Part shown: in pieces, positions 51,729-60,652 of the stretch
Layout of the letters: every line of letters starts with the position of its first letter
How positions within the stretch are numbered: position 1 is the stretch's first letter
NCBI RefSeq assembly: GCF_900302455.1
Contig: NZ_ONZG01000003.1
Coordinates: 62,001 to 126,000, forward strand
DNA length: 64,000 nucleotides
DNA from: Falsiruegeria mediterranea M17
GTDB lineage: Bacteria > Pseudomonadota > Alphaproteobacteria > Rhodobacterales > Rhodobacteraceae
Direction of reading: 5' to 3'
Notes under the pieces: model-generated
Told to the model about the DNA's origin: nothing
Seen by the model: only the letters and a program-made list of their open reading frames with translations
Database searches by the model: none
Position numbers and translations under genes: made by a program

Positions 51729-52320
51729 CGACATAAACGAGTTAGAGGCGCATTATGGCACGCCGGGGGCCGCCGCGACGCGCAAGGTGGCCCGGCGGAT
51801 GACCCCACTTTATCGCAAGTGGATCATGACTTCGAAACTTTGCGTGCTCAGCACCGTTGGACCCGAAGGTACCGATGGCAGCCCGCGCGGGGATGATGGC
51901 CCGGCGGTGCTGGAACTGGACCCGGGCACGCTGGCCATGCCTGACTGGCGTGGCAACAACCGCCTCGACAGCCTACGCAACATCGTGCGCGATCCGCGTG
52001 TCGCGCTGATGTTTGTCGTCCCCGGATCGAACAATGTGGTTCGCGTGAACGGAAAAGCGCGACTGACTGCGGACGAGGGGCTGCGTCACCGGTTCGAACA
52101 AAGGGGTAAACACCCCGCCACCGTCATCGTGATCGAAATCGCCGAAATCTACACGCAGTGTGCCCGCGCCCTGATGCGGGCAGGCACCTGGGCCGATGGC
52201 GATCAAAGCGCCGGATTGCCGACCGTCGGCCAGATCCTGGCCGAGGTCAGCAATGGCGAAGAAGGCGGCGAGCGTTATGACGCCGAATGGGGCGCGCGCG
52301 CTGCGGCGACGATGTGGTAG
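51715..52320 (+). CDS. Pyridoxamine 5'-phosphate oxidase-fold flavoprotein
   Basis: A 201-residue protein from the ATG at 51715, starting inside the end of plsC; TTG at 51706 is an alternative. It has the split-barrel FMN-binding fold (YRKWIMTSKLCVLSTVGPEG, SPRGDDGPAVLEL, DWRGNNRLDSLRNIVRD, ALMFVVPGSNNVVRVNG), the MSMEG_1061-like subgroup. Members are FMN- or F420-type reductases with unknown substrates. It ends in a hairpin shared with the convergent gene. Confidence 0.85.
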   Translation: MQYIDDINELEAHYGTPGAAATRKVARRMTPLYRKWIMTSKLCVLSTVGPEGTDGSPRGDDGPAVLELDPGTLAMPDWRGNNRLDSLRNIVRDPRVALMFVVPGSNNVVRVNGKARLTADEGLRHRFEQRGKHPATVIVIEIAEIYTQCARALMRAGTWADGDQSAGLPTVGQILAEVSNGEEGGERYDAEWGARAAATMW

Positions 52321-52321
52321 A

Positions 52322-52342
52322 GGCAGCGGTCAAACCGCTGCC
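52322..52342. terminator. Hairpin at the PPOX / quinone-reductase convergent junction
   Basis: Perfect 9-bp inverted repeat GGCAGCGGT-caa-ACCGCTGCC. It starts two bases after the PPOX stop and overlaps the last codons of the minus-strand gene. No T-run follows on either strand, so it is a candidate rather than a typical terminator. Confidence 0.55.
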
Positions 52343-52923
52343 GCACCGATCTTTGACACCTGCGATATCCAGCGGTCCACGCGACCGGGTTTCGGCGCGC
52401 TTGCGCCTGCAAAATAGGTGAACCGGGTTGGCTTGAAACCGACAAAGCCCAGGATCTGCCCGCGCATCTGTCGGATGAGCGCCTGACGATAGACCAACCG
52501 CATGAACCAGCCTGGCGTATCCGACGTCAGGATAACCCGCGCCGTGCGCCCGGTCAGCATCGGGGCAGGCAACCCGGCCAGCGTGGTCTTTCGGGTGTCA
52601 AAGGTGCGGCCCGGAATGAACATCCGATCAATCAGACCTTTCAGCTTGGCCGGCAAACCGCCCCACCACATGGGTGTGGTCAGGACCAGATGATCGCTCC
52701 ACTCGATATCTTGCAGCACCTGTTCCAGCACAGGCTCCAGCGGCTTGAAGTCGTGATAATTGCCCTGACCAAAGTCGTGATCAAAGTCCAAATCGCTCAG
52801 ATGAACAAAACGAACGTCGTGCCCCTTGTCGCGGGCGGCGTCGCCATAGGTTTGCGCAAAGGTACGCGACAGGCTGCTTTCGGCGGGGTGTCCGTCAAGG
52901 ACGAGAATTTTCTTGGGTTGCAT
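52330..52923 (-). CDS. NAD(P)H quinone reductase-like flavodoxin-fold protein
   Basis: A 197-residue protein from the ATG at 52923; the frame is open further upstream through the operator region, which I exclude. It begins KKILVLDGHPAESSLSRTFAQ, the opening of KefF/MdaB-type NAD(P)H oxidoreductases, and contains VLTTPMWWGGLPAKLKGLID, the FMN phosphate- and ring-binding stretch, and VILTSDTPGWF. It probably reduces quinones or nitro-compounds using FMN or FAD. Three palindromes that look like TetR operators lie directly upstream, and the divergent gene is a TetR regulator. Confidence 0.88.
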   Translation of the reverse strand: MQPKKILVLDGHPAESSLSRTFAQTYGDAARDKGHDVRFVHLSDLDFDHDFGQGNYHDFKPLEPVLEQVLQDIEWSDHLVLTTPMWWGGLPAKLKGLIDRMFIPGRTFDTRKTTLAGLPAPMLTGRTARVILTSDTPGWFMRLVYRQALIRQMRGQILGFVGFKPTRFTYFAGASAPKPGRVDRWISQVSKIGAAAV

Positions 52924-52939
52924 CGGGAATCTCCAAAAA

Positions 52940-53003
52940 TGACCATGGTCAATAAATTGAACCAGAAAATGACCGCGGTCAATAAAAAATTTGACCGCGG
53001 TCA
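52940..53003. promoter_or_regulatory. Three palindromic operators between quinone reductase and tetR
   Basis: TGACC-at-GGTCA (52940-52951), TGACC-gc-GGTCA (52970-52981) and TGACC-gc-GGTCA (52992-53003), spaced 30 and 22 bp apart. All are perfect 12-bp palindromes in an A/T-rich stretch and cover the likely -35/-10 regions of both divergent genes. Confidence 0.85.
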
Positions 53004-53024
53004 AAAAATGTGCGATTCAGCCTT

Positions 53025-53603
53025 ATGCAGAAGACAATTCAAAAACGAACACTGAAAACCCGCGCCAAGCTGATCGCCGCCTCTGAAGAGGTGATCGCCA
53101 AGGGTGGATATGAGGCCCTGAGGGTCGAGGAGGTTGTTCAGGCCGCCGGTGTCGCCAAGGGTACGTTCTTTGCGCATTTCCGCGACAAGGACGCGCTGAT
53201 GGAAATCCTGATCGGTGAAAAACTGAACGCCTGTTTGAGCCGGGCCGAAGACCACGGCACGCCAAAGACCGTGCCCGACTTGATCGATGCGCTAGAGCCT
53301 GTACATCAGTTCATGACGTCAGAACGCTATGTTTTCGATCTGATCATCCGCTATTCCGGCGCCGCTGCCGTCGCCGAGATTGGCCCAATTGCATACTGCT
53401 TTGAGAGATATTTCCGCATGGTCGAGGCTTGGATGGAAAACGTCGATACCCGCACGGACATCACGCCCGAGCTGCTGGCCGAAGGCGTGCAGGCCTTTGC
53501 GATTCAATCCATGTCATTGAAATACTGCGCCCTGCACAGCGCACAGAACTTTTCAGACAGGCTCGAGGTCTATCTGAACGCGTGGCTGACCCCGGCAGCC
53601 TGA
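53025..53603 (+). CDS. TetR/AcrR family transcriptional regulator
   Basis: A 192-residue regulator; the ATG at 53025 is chosen, with a GTG at 53010 as an alternative closer to the operators. The N-terminal helix-turn-helix is LIAASEEVIAKGGYEALRVE, then EVVQAAGVAKGTFFAHFRDK, a clear TetR pattern. The ligand domain follows. With the three palindromes upstream it most likely represses itself and the divergent quinone reductase and responds to an electrophile or quinone. Confidence 0.92.
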   Translation: MQKTIQKRTLKTRAKLIAASEEVIAKGGYEALRVEEVVQAAGVAKGTFFAHFRDKDALMEILIGEKLNACLSRAEDHGTPKTVPDLIDALEPVHQFMTSERYVFDLIIRYSGAAAVAEIGPIAYCFERYFRMVEAWMENVDTRTDITPELLAEGVQAFAIQSMSLKYCALHSAQNFSDRLEVYLNAWLTPAA

Positions 53604-53623
53604 AACCGCCGGGGCCAAATAAA

Positions 53624-55012
53624 TCAGGCGTGGATAGGACCGTCGCCACAAGCGAGGGCCGCTTCGCGCACGGCCTCGGAGTAGGTCGGGTGTGCGTGGC
53701 AGGTCAGTGCGATATCCTCGGCGGATGCACCAAATTCCATCGCAACACAGATCTCATGGATCATGTCGCCCGCTGCAGGGCCGATGATGGCGGCGCCCAG
53801 CACGCGATCAGTTTCCGCGTCCACGATGATCTTGGCAAAGCCTTCGCCCTGATGCACGGCTTTGGCACGCGCGTTGCCCATGAAGTTAAACTTGCCGACC
53901 TTCACCTTGCGACCTTCAGCTTTCAGCGCATCCTCGGTCGCGCCGACGGTGGCCACCTCAGGTGTGGTGTAAACGACACCGGGGATCACGCCATAGTTCA
54001 CGTGGCCATGTTTGCCCGCAATCACCTCGGCGACGGCCATGCCCTCGTCCTCGGCCTTATGCGCCAGCATTGGGCCTTCGATCACGTCGCCGATGGCATA
54101 GACGCCCGGCACGTTGGTGCGCCACTGGGCGTCTGTCGCGATCTGCCCACGCTCGGTCATCTTGACGCCAAGCGCATCCAGACCCAGCCCCTCGGCATAG
54201 GGTTTGCGGCCGGTGGCGACCAGAACCACATCGGCGTCGATCACCTCTTCGTCGCCACCCTTCTTGGGCTGGTACTTGACCTTGGCTTTGGATTTGGTGG
54301 TCTCGACCCCCTGAACAGCGGCGCCCATGATGAACTTGAGGCCCTGCTTTTCCAGGATCCGCTTGAACGTGCGCTGCACATCCTTGTCCATACCGGGGCA
54401 GACCGCGTCCATGTATTCCACCACGGTCACCTCGGACCCCAGGCGCGCATAGACCGAACCCAGCTCCAGCCCGATCACGCCAGCACCGATCACGACCATC
54501 TTTTTCGGCACTTTCGGCAGCTCCAGCGCCCCGGTCGAGGTCACGACGATCTTTTCGTCAATCTCAACCCCCGGCAGGGACGAGGGCACCGAGCCCGAGG
54601 CGATCACAATGTTCTTGGCCTCGTGCATGTCGTCGCCAACCTGCACCTTGCCTGCCGCCGGGATCGACGCCCAGCCCTTGATCCAGTCGATCTTGTTCTT
54701 CTTGAACAGAAACTCGATGCCGCCGGTGTTCTGGCCAACCACGTCCGATTTGTAGCTTTTCATCTGTGGCCAATCGACCGACGGGGTCTTACCCTTCAGG
54801 CCCATGTCCGCAAAGTTGTGCTCGGCCTCATGCAGCATATGGGTCGCGTGCAGCAGCGCCTTGGACGGGATGCAGCCCACGTTCAGACAAGTGCCGCCTA
54901 GGGTCTCGCGCCCTTCGACCACAGCGGTTTTCAGGCCCAGCTGAGCACAGCGGATGGCGCTGACGTAGCCGCCGGGGCCTGCGCCGATGATGATGACGTC
55001 ATATTGGGACAT
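53624..55012 (-). CDS. lpd: Dihydrolipoyl dehydrogenase (E3)
   Basis: A 462-residue flavoprotein disulfide reductase. FAD motif [18 protein letters not shown], redox-active cysteines in [20 protein letters not shown] domain [22 protein letters not shown] site [20 protein letters not shown] and the active-site base region [11 protein letters not shown] near the end. It reoxidises the lipoyl groups of 2-oxo acid dehydrogenase E2 proteins; here its partner is the sucAB-encoded complex upstream. The 69 bp ahead of it contain no clear promoter. Confidence 0.96.
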   Translation of the reverse strand: MSQYDVIIIGAGPGGYVSAIRCAQLGLKTAVVEGRETLGGTCLNVGCIPSKALLHATHMLHEAEHNFADMGLKGKTPSVDWPQMKSYKSDVVGQNTGGIEFLFKKNKIDWIKGWASIPAAGKVQVGDDMHEAKNIVIASGSVPSSLPGVEIDEKIVVTSTGALELPKVPKKMVVIGAGVIGLELGSVYARLGSEVTVVEYMDAVCPGMDKDVQRTFKRILEKQGLKFIMGAAVQGVETTKSKAKVKYQPKKGGDEEVIDADVVLVATGRKPYAEGLGLDALGVKMTERGQIATDAQWRTNVPGVYAIGDVIEGPMLAHKAEDEGMAVAEVIAGKHGHVNYGVIPGVVYTTPEVATVGATEDALKAEGRKVKVGKFNFMGNARAKAVHQGEGFAKIIVDAETDRVLGAAIIGPAAGDMIHEICVAMEFGASAEDIALTCHAHPTYSEAVREAALACGDGPIHA

Positions 55013-55081
55013 GGGCTGTTTTCCTTTTTTGGCCCCGGATGTGCCTTGTCAGGCGCGGGTTCAGGGATAGTGGATGGGTGA

Positions 55082-55351
55082 TCAGACCGGGGTCAACAGT
55101 TTGATCGAGATATGAGTGACCCCGTCACGTTCAAGATGCATCGCCAGCTCTTCCGAGCCGAAAAACGCACGGGCTTTGTCCAGGTCCGTGATCGCAAACA
55201 GCGCCACGGCGTGGTTTTTCTGATCCGGGTCGCTCCAAACGTTCAGATCGGTGATGCCTGCAGCTTTTCGGTTGGGTTTGTCCTGCCGGAATACGGTCAG
55301 CCAGGCGTCGAAGTCAGCCACGTCAGCTTGCCAGAGTACATGTGTTGCCAT
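55082..55351 (-). CDS. Small dimeric alpha-beta barrel-like protein
   Basis: An 89-residue cytoplasmic protein from the ATG at 55351. The sequence (LWQADVADFDAWLTVFRQD, ITDLNVWSDPDQKNHAVALF, ITDLDKARAFFGSEELAMHL, THISIKLLTPV) has the strand-helix-strand layout of antibiotic-monooxygenase-like or DUF1330-like ferredoxin-fold proteins. The function is unknown. It lies between the MAPEG gene and lpd on the same strand, so it may be part of the 2-oxoglutarate dehydrogenase transcript. Confidence 0.7.
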   Translation of the reverse strand: MATHVLWQADVADFDAWLTVFRQDKPNRKAAGITDLNVWSDPDQKNHAVALFAITDLDKARAFFGSEELAMHLERDGVTHISIKLLTPV

Positions 55352-55450
55352 CGTTGTTGTCCCTTTCATCCGTTTCGACAGGGTTTAGCGAAACGACATG
55401 AGGGCGCTTTGATCCGGCTCAAGAAACCGAAAAGCGCCGAGGGGCAAGAG

Positions 55451-55508
55451 TGGGCGCTGCGCCCGGCCCGTTGGGCCTCTCCCGGAGTATTTGGGAAAAG
55501 ATGAAAGG
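55451..55508 (-). repeat. Palindromic intergenic motif before MAPEG 3' end
   Basis: GGGCGC-tg-CGCCC followed by GGCCC-gtt-GGGCC, then CCGGAGTATTTGGGAAAAG ATGAAAG. The last part resembles a short motif that I recall as frequent in roseobacter intergenic regions. Only one copy is seen in this window. Confidence 0.4.
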
Positions 55509-55898
55509 TCATATCATGGCCGCCACAAGCATGGCCATGGTGGCAAAGAACCCTGCCATCCAGATCAAGGTGCGGCCCGGGGTCCAACCAAAGGCATAGG
55601 CCGGGACATAAAGCACCCGCGCGGCCAGATAGACCCAGGCACAGGTGGCGGTGACGGCGGTGGATTGGTCAGTGAGAGTGATCACCCCAGCGGCGATGGC
55701 ATAGAGCACCAGCCCCTCGGTATGGTTGCTCAGAGCCCGATGCATCCGCGCGCAGATCGTGGGCCGGTCAAACGGCACATCCCGCGGCCCCATGGCAGCA
55801 TTCAGATCGACCGAGCCGTGACCAGAGGCAAGGTAGAGAAAGAATTGCACGCCCCAAAGCAGGGCAGCGAGAGTGAGAGTGAGGAGTTCGGGGGTCAT
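55509..55898 (-). CDS. MAPEG family membrane protein
   Basis: A 129-residue protein with four hydrophobic helices (LLTLTLAALLWGVQFFLYLA, a LVLYAIAAGVITL segment, a TCAWVYLAARVLYVPAYAFG segment and a C-terminal LIWMAGFFATMAMLVAAM). The YLAARVLYVPAYAFG stretch is the recognised MAPEG pattern of glutathione-transferase-like eicosanoid enzymes; bacterial members are poorly characterised. It overlaps the upstream HTH-like gene by four bases. Confidence 0.85.
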   Translation of the reverse strand: MTPELLTLTLAALLWGVQFFLYLASGHGSVDLNAAMGPRDVPFDRPTICARMHRALSNHTEGLVLYAIAAGVITLTDQSTAVTATCAWVYLAARVLYVPAYAFGWTPGRTLIWMAGFFATMAMLVAAMI

Positions 55899-56131
55899 TG
55901 GTCCTTCAACGTGACATACTTTGCCAAATTCATCCCTTTGCGGATTTCAGTAGCGTAGCTTTCAGGAATTTCCGCTGACTTGCAGATGTCTTCGATGCGG
56001 TGGTTTGCAAGCTCACTCGCAAATTCGATCCCAAACAGGTGAATCGAAACCGCTGTTTCTTTGTCGGCGGCTTTTTTGTACCGGCGTTCCAACACCGCAG
56101 CCAGATCACTCGTCTTCAATGCGCTTCCCAA
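55895..56131 (-). CDS. Small HTH-like protein
   Basis: A 78-residue protein with an N-terminal helix (TSDLAAVLERRYKKAADK), a strand/helix (AVSIHLFGIEFASELAN) and a C-terminal helix-turn-helix-like segment (IEDICKSAEIPESYATEIRK, then GMNLAKYVTL). I recall this as the short HTH-like family frequent in Rhodobacteraceae, function unknown. It starts 58 bp after sucB beyond a hairpin and is coupled to the MAPEG gene. The local sequence is less GC-rich than sucB. Confidence 0.7.
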   Translation of the reverse strand: MGSALKTSDLAAVLERRYKKAADKETAVSIHLFGIEFASELANHRIEDICKSAEIPESYATEIRKGMNLAKYVTLKDQ

Positions 56132-56141
56132 TTTTTGATCT

Positions 56142-56172
56142 GGTTAGAGGCAGAATGGATCTACCTCTAACC
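56142..56172 (-). terminator. Hairpin after sucB
   Basis: 9-bp perfect stem GGTTAGAGG / CCTCTAACC, extended inward by AGA/TCT across a mismatch. It begins 17 bp after the sucB stop. No T-run follows on the minus strand, so it may be a 3' stabiliser or partial terminator that lowers expression of the downstream small genes and lpd. Confidence 0.55.
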
Positions 56173-56188
56173 TTTCAAGTTTCAATGA

Positions 56189-57691
56189 TTACAGATCCAT
56201 CAACAAACGACGCGGATCTTCCAGCGCTTCTTTGACGCGCACCAAAAAGGTCACGGCGCCTTTGCCGTCGACGATGCGGTGGTCATAGCTGAGCGCCAGA
56301 TACATCATCGGGCGGATCACCACTTCACCATTGATCGCCATCGGACGGTCTTGGATCTTGTGCATGCCCAGGATGCCGGACTGCGGCGGGTTCAGGATCG
56401 GTGAGGACATCAGCGAGCCATAGACGCCGCCGTTCGAGATGGTGAAGGTTCCGCCCTGCATTTCTGCCATCGACAGCTTGCCGTCACGGGCGCGTTTACC
56501 CTTTTCAGCGATCGCTTTTTCGATAGCTGCAAAGGACATCGCGTCTGCGTCGCGAATGACCGGAACCACCAGGCCGGTCGGGGTGCCGGCGGCCACGCCC
56601 ATGTGGACAAAGTTCTTGTAGACGATGTCGGTGCCGTCGATCTCGGCGTTGACCTCGGGCACTTCTTTCAGGGCGTGACAGCAGGCCTTGGTGAAGAACG
56701 ACATAAAGCCCAGACGCACGCCGTGCTTCTTTTCAAATTCACCTTTGTACTGGTTGCGCAGGGCCATCACCTCGGTCATGTCCACCTCGTTATAGGTGGT
56801 CAGCATGGCGGCGGTGTTTTGGCTGTCCTTCAGGCGCTTGGCAATGGTCTGACGCAGGCGGGTCATTTTGACCCGCTCCTCGCGTGCGGCATCATCTGCT
56901 GATACCGGAGCGCGGGGTGCTTGGGCAGCGGGGGCGGGCACAGCCGCCGCAGGCGCTGGGGCTGTGGCCCCCGCCGCAACGGCACGCGCCACGTCGTCCT
57001 TCATGATGCGACCATCGCGGCCAGTGCCGGTCACGGCAGCGGCGCTGATGCCTGCTTCGGCCATCGCCTTTTCAGCCGACGGTGCATTGGCCACATCTTT
57101 GCCCGATGCCGCGGCCGGAGCTGCAGCCGGTGCAGACGGAGCCGCAGAAACCGCGCCCGACGAAGAAATCACTCCCAGTTTGGCGGATGCGTCCACGGTG
57201 GAACCTTCGGGTGCGGTGATTTCGGCCAAAACTCCTGCTGCAGGCGCGGGCACTTCGACGGACACCTTATCGGTCTCCAGCTCACACAGCATTTCGTCCT
57301 GTGCGACAGTATCCCCCACGGCCTTGAACCATGTCGACACGGTTGCTTCGGTCACGGACTCCCCCAGCGTGGGCACCATGACATCGACGCTATCGCCGCC
57401 AGATGCAGCAGGCGCTTCGGCTGGAGCAGCTGCCGGGGCCGGGGCAACGCCTTCGCCAGCGGTAATGGTGGCCAAGAGCGCGTTGACGCCAACGGTGTCG
57501 CCTTCGGCAGCCACGATCTCACCCATCACACCAGCGGCGGGTGCAGGCACCTCTACGGTAACCTTGTCGGTTTCCAGCTCACAAAGCATCTCGTCCACTG
57601 CAACGGCGTCGCCGGGTTTCTTGAACCAGGTGGCCACGGTGGCCTCGGTCACGGATTCGCCAAGCGTGGGGACACGAACTTCGGTTGTCAT
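56189..57691 (-). CDS. sucB: Dihydrolipoyllysine succinyltransferase (E2), two lipoyl domains
   Basis: A 500-residue E2 of the 2-oxoglutarate dehydrogenase complex. Two lipoyl domains lie at residues 2-76 (lipoyl lysine in [15 protein letters not shown]) and 103-178 ([15 protein letters not shown]), joined by an Ala/Pro linker. A peripheral-subunit-binding domain follows ([20 protein letters not shown]), then the catalytic domain with the active-site [17 protein letters not shown]. Most E2o proteins have one lipoyl domain, while two are usual in Rhodobacteraceae. It starts three bases after the sucA stop. Confidence 0.96.
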   Translation of the reverse strand: MTTEVRVPTLGESVTEATVATWFKKPGDAVAVDEMLCELETDKVTVEVPAPAAGVMGEIVAAEGDTVGVNALLATITAGEGVAPAPAAAPAEAPAASGGDSVDVMVPTLGESVTEATVSTWFKAVGDTVAQDEMLCELETDKVSVEVPAPAAGVLAEITAPEGSTVDASAKLGVISSSGAVSAAPSAPAAAPAAASGKDVANAPSAEKAMAEAGISAAAVTGTGRDGRIMKDDVARAVAAGATAPAPAAAVPAPAAQAPRAPVSADDAAREERVKMTRLRQTIAKRLKDSQNTAAMLTTYNEVDMTEVMALRNQYKGEFEKKHGVRLGFMSFFTKACCHALKEVPEVNAEIDGTDIVYKNFVHMGVAAGTPTGLVVPVIRDADAMSFAAIEKAIAEKGKRARDGKLSMAEMQGGTFTISNGGVYGSLMSSPILNPPQSGILGMHKIQDRPMAINGEVVIRPMMYLALSYDHRIVDGKGAVTFLVRVKEALEDPRRLLMDL

Positions 57692-57694
57692 GCT

Positions 57695-60652
57695 TTAGTT
57701 TCCTTCGATGCTCAGCGCTTCGTTAACGAGCGCTTCTTGTTGGGCTTTGTGTTGGCTGGCCAGGCCTGTCGCAGGCGAGGCCGATGTGGCGCGGCCGACA
57801 TAACGCGGCCGTGTGTACTTGGCTTTGATCCGGGTCAGCACCCATTCGATGTTGGGCTCGATGAACGACCAGGCGCCCTGGTTCTTGGGCTCTTCCTGGC
57901 ACCAGATCACCTCGGCACCCTTGAAGCGCTCCAGTTCGTTGATCAGCGAATGCGCCGGGAACGGATAATACTGCTCGATCCGCAGCAGATAGACGTCATC
58001 GATGCCACGGGCGTCGCGCTCTTCGAGCAGGTCATAGTAGACCTTGCCCGAGCACATGACGACCCGCTTGATCTTGTCATCCGATACCAGTTTGGTGTCC
58101 GAATTGCCCTTTTGTGCGTCATCCCACAGCACCCGGTGAAAGCTAGATCCGGTAGTGAAATCCTCGGCCGTGCTGATCGCCAGCTTGTGGCGCAGCAGCG
58201 ATTTGGGCGTCACTAGGATCAACGGCTTGCGGAAGGTGCGGTGCAGCTGACGGCGCAGGATGTGGAAGTAGTTCGCAGGCGTCGTACAGTTTGCCACGAT
58301 CCAGTTGTCCTGACCGCACATCTGCAAGAAGCGTTCCAGACGCGCAGACGAGTGCTCGGGGCCTTGGCCTTCGAACCCATGCGGCAGCAGGGTGACCAGA
58401 CCGGACATCCGCAGCCATTTGCTCTCGCCCGAGCTGATGAACTGGTCGAACATGATCTGCGCGCCGTTGGCAAAGTCACCAAACTGCGCCTCCCACAGGG
58501 TCAGCGCGTTGGGTTCGGCCAGCGAAAAGCCATACTCGAAACCCAGCACCGCATATTCCGACAGCATCGAGTCGATGACTTCGTATTGCGACTGACCGGC
58601 GCGGATGTTGTTGAGCGGGTAATAGCGCTCTTCTGTTTCCTGGTTCACGATGCCCGAATGGCGCTGCGAGAAGGTGCCGCGCGTCGCATCCTGTCCCGAC
58701 AGGCGTACGGGGTAGCCTTCGGTCAAAAGCGAGCCAAAGGCCAGCGCCTCACCGGTTGCCCAGTCGAAGCCTTCACCCGTGTCGAACATCTTCTTTTTGG
58801 CATCCAGCAGGCGGCCTACGGTCTTGTGCATTGGGAACCCATCAGGAACGCTGCTCAGCGATGCTCCGACCTCGGCCAGTGTTTCGGGGGAAATCGAAGT
58901 TTCGCCACGAACATATTCGTCCTTGTTCTTGTCCAGGTGCGACCAGCGCCCGTCCAGCCAGTCGGCCTTGTTGGGCTTATAGTCCTTCCCGGCCTCGAAC
59001 TCATCGTTCAGATGCGCCTGGAACGCCGCCTTCATGTCCTCGATCTCACCCTCGGGGATCAGCCCGTCCTTGACCAGACGTTCGGTGTACAGAGACAGCG
59101 TGGTCTTATGCGTCTTGATCTTCTTGTACATGATCGGGTTGGTGAACATGGGCTCGTCGCCCTCGTTGTGACCAAACCGGCGGTAGCAGAAGATATCGAT
59201 GACCACGTCCTTGTGGAACTTCTGGCGGAATTCTGTCGCCACCTTGGCCGCATGCACAACCGCCTCGGGATCGTCGCCGTTCACGTGGAAAATCGGCGCC
59301 TCGACCATCAGGGCGATGTCCGTGGGATAAGGGGACGAGCGGCTAAAGTGCGGTGCCGTGGTAAACCCGATCTGGTTGTTGACCACGATGTGCATTGTGC
59401 CGCCGGTCTTGTGACCGCGCAGACCCGAAAGGCCGAACCCTTCGGCCACAACACCCTGACCGGCAAAGGCCGCATCGCCATGCAGCAGGATTGCCATGAC
59501 CTTGGTGCGGTCGGTGTCGTTCAACTGATCCTGCTTGGCACGCACCTTGCCAAGAACCACCGGGTTCACCGCCTCGAGGTGCGAGGGGTTGGCGGTCAGT
59601 GACAGGTGCACCGAGTTGCCGTCAAATTCGCGATCCGACGAGGCGCCTAGGTGATATTTCACATCGCCCGACCCATCCACATCCTCTGGCTTGAAGCTGC
59701 CGCCCTGGAATTCGTTGAAGATGGCGCGATAGGGCTTGGCCATCACGTTGGCCAGAATGTTCAGGCGACCACGGTGCGGCATGCCGACCACGATGTCTTG
59801 CAGGCCCAAAGCACCGCCGCGCTTGATGATCTGCTCCATCGCCGGGATCAGGCTTTCGCCACCGTCCAGGCCAAACCGCTTGGTGCCCATGTATTTCACA
59901 TGCAGGAACTTCTCGAACCCTTCGGCCTCGACCATCTTGTTCAGGATCGCCTTGCGCCCTTCGCGCGTGAACGAGATTTCCTTGCCAAACCCCTCGATCC
60001 GCTCTTTCAGCCAGGCGGCCTCTTCGGGGTTCGAGATGTGCATGTATTGCAGCGCAAAGGTGCCGCAGTATGTCCGTTTCACAATCTCGACGATCTGCCG
60101 CATCGAGGCGACCTGAAGCCCCAACACATTGTCGATAAAGATCGGGCGATCCATGTCGGCGTCGGTGAAACCGTATGTCTTGGGGTCCAACTCGGGGTGC
60201 GGCGTTCCCGCACGCATGCCAAGCGGGTCCAGATCGGCCACCAGATGGCCCCGGATACGATAGGCACGGATGATCATCAGGGCGCGGATCGAATCCAGCA
60301 CGGCGCGCTTGATCTGGTCGTCGCTCACCTCGACGCCCGCTTTTTCGGCCTTGTCTTTGATCTTCTTGCCAGCGGCCTGCGTCTCGCCAGCAGGCCATTC
60401 CCCAGTCAGCGCACCCATCAGATCACCATCCGGCATCGGCGGCCAATCGGGACGCGCCCAGGACGGGCCAGCGGCCTCGGCCTTTACGTCCAGTTCCGTG
60501 TCACCCATCTGACGAAAGAACTCGGCCCAGGCGGCATCCACCGCGTTCGGGTCATTTGCGTATTGAGCATACAGCTGCTCCAGATACTCGGCATTGTGCC
60601 CCTGCATAAAGCTTGAGGCGTGGAACACGTCATTGGGTGTATGTTCGGTCAT
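57695..60652 (-). CDS. sucA: 2-oxoglutarate dehydrogenase E1 component
   Basis: A 985-residue thiamine-diphosphate enzyme from the ATG at 60652. The N-terminal SFMQGHNAEYLEQLYAQYAN is the conserved E2-binding tail. Thiamine and substrate blocks include VVGMPHRGRLNILANVM, LLHGDAAFAGQGVVAEGFGL, FHVNGDDPEAVVHAAKVATE and CYRRFGHNEGDEP. It decarboxylates 2-oxoglutarate and transfers the succinyl group to E2. Its ATG overlaps the stop of the DUF805 gene by four bases, so that gene leads it in the transcript. Confidence 0.97.
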   Translation of the reverse strand: MTEHTPNDVFHASSFMQGHNAEYLEQLYAQYANDPNAVDAAWAEFFRQMGDTELDVKAEAAGPSWARPDWPPMPDGDLMGALTGEWPAGETQAAGKKIKDKAEKAGVEVSDDQIKRAVLDSIRALMIIRAYRIRGHLVADLDPLGMRAGTPHPELDPKTYGFTDADMDRPIFIDNVLGLQVASMRQIVEIVKRTYCGTFALQYMHISNPEEAAWLKERIEGFGKEISFTREGRKAILNKMVEAEGFEKFLHVKYMGTKRFGLDGGESLIPAMEQIIKRGGALGLQDIVVGMPHRGRLNILANVMAKPYRAIFNEFQGGSFKPEDVDGSGDVKYHLGASSDREFDGNSVHLSLTANPSHLEAVNPVVLGKVRAKQDQLNDTDRTKVMAILLHGDAAFAGQGVVAEGFGLSGLRGHKTGGTMHIVVNNQIGFTTAPHFSRSSPYPTDIALMVEAPIFHVNGDDPEAVVHAAKVATEFRQKFHKDVVIDIFCYRRFGHNEGDEPMFTNPIMYKKIKTHKTTLSLYTERLVKDGLIPEGEIEDMKAAFQAHLNDEFEAGKDYKPNKADWLDGRWSHLDKNKDEYVRGETSISPETLAEVGASLSSVPDGFPMHKTVGRLLDAKKKMFDTGEGFDWATGEALAFGSLLTEGYPVRLSGQDATRGTFSQRHSGIVNQETEERYYPLNNIRAGQSQYEVIDSMLSEYAVLGFEYGFSLAEPNALTLWEAQFGDFANGAQIMFDQFISSGESKWLRMSGLVTLLPHGFEGQGPEHSSARLERFLQMCGQDNWIVANCTTPANYFHILRRQLHRTFRKPLILVTPKSLLRHKLAISTAEDFTTGSSFHRVLWDDAQKGNSDTKLVSDDKIKRVVMCSGKVYYDLLEERDARGIDDVYLLRIEQYYPFPAHSLINELERFKGAEVIWCQEEPKNQGAWSFIEPNIEWVLTRIKAKYTRPRYVGRATSASPATGLASQHKAQQEALVNEALSIEGN

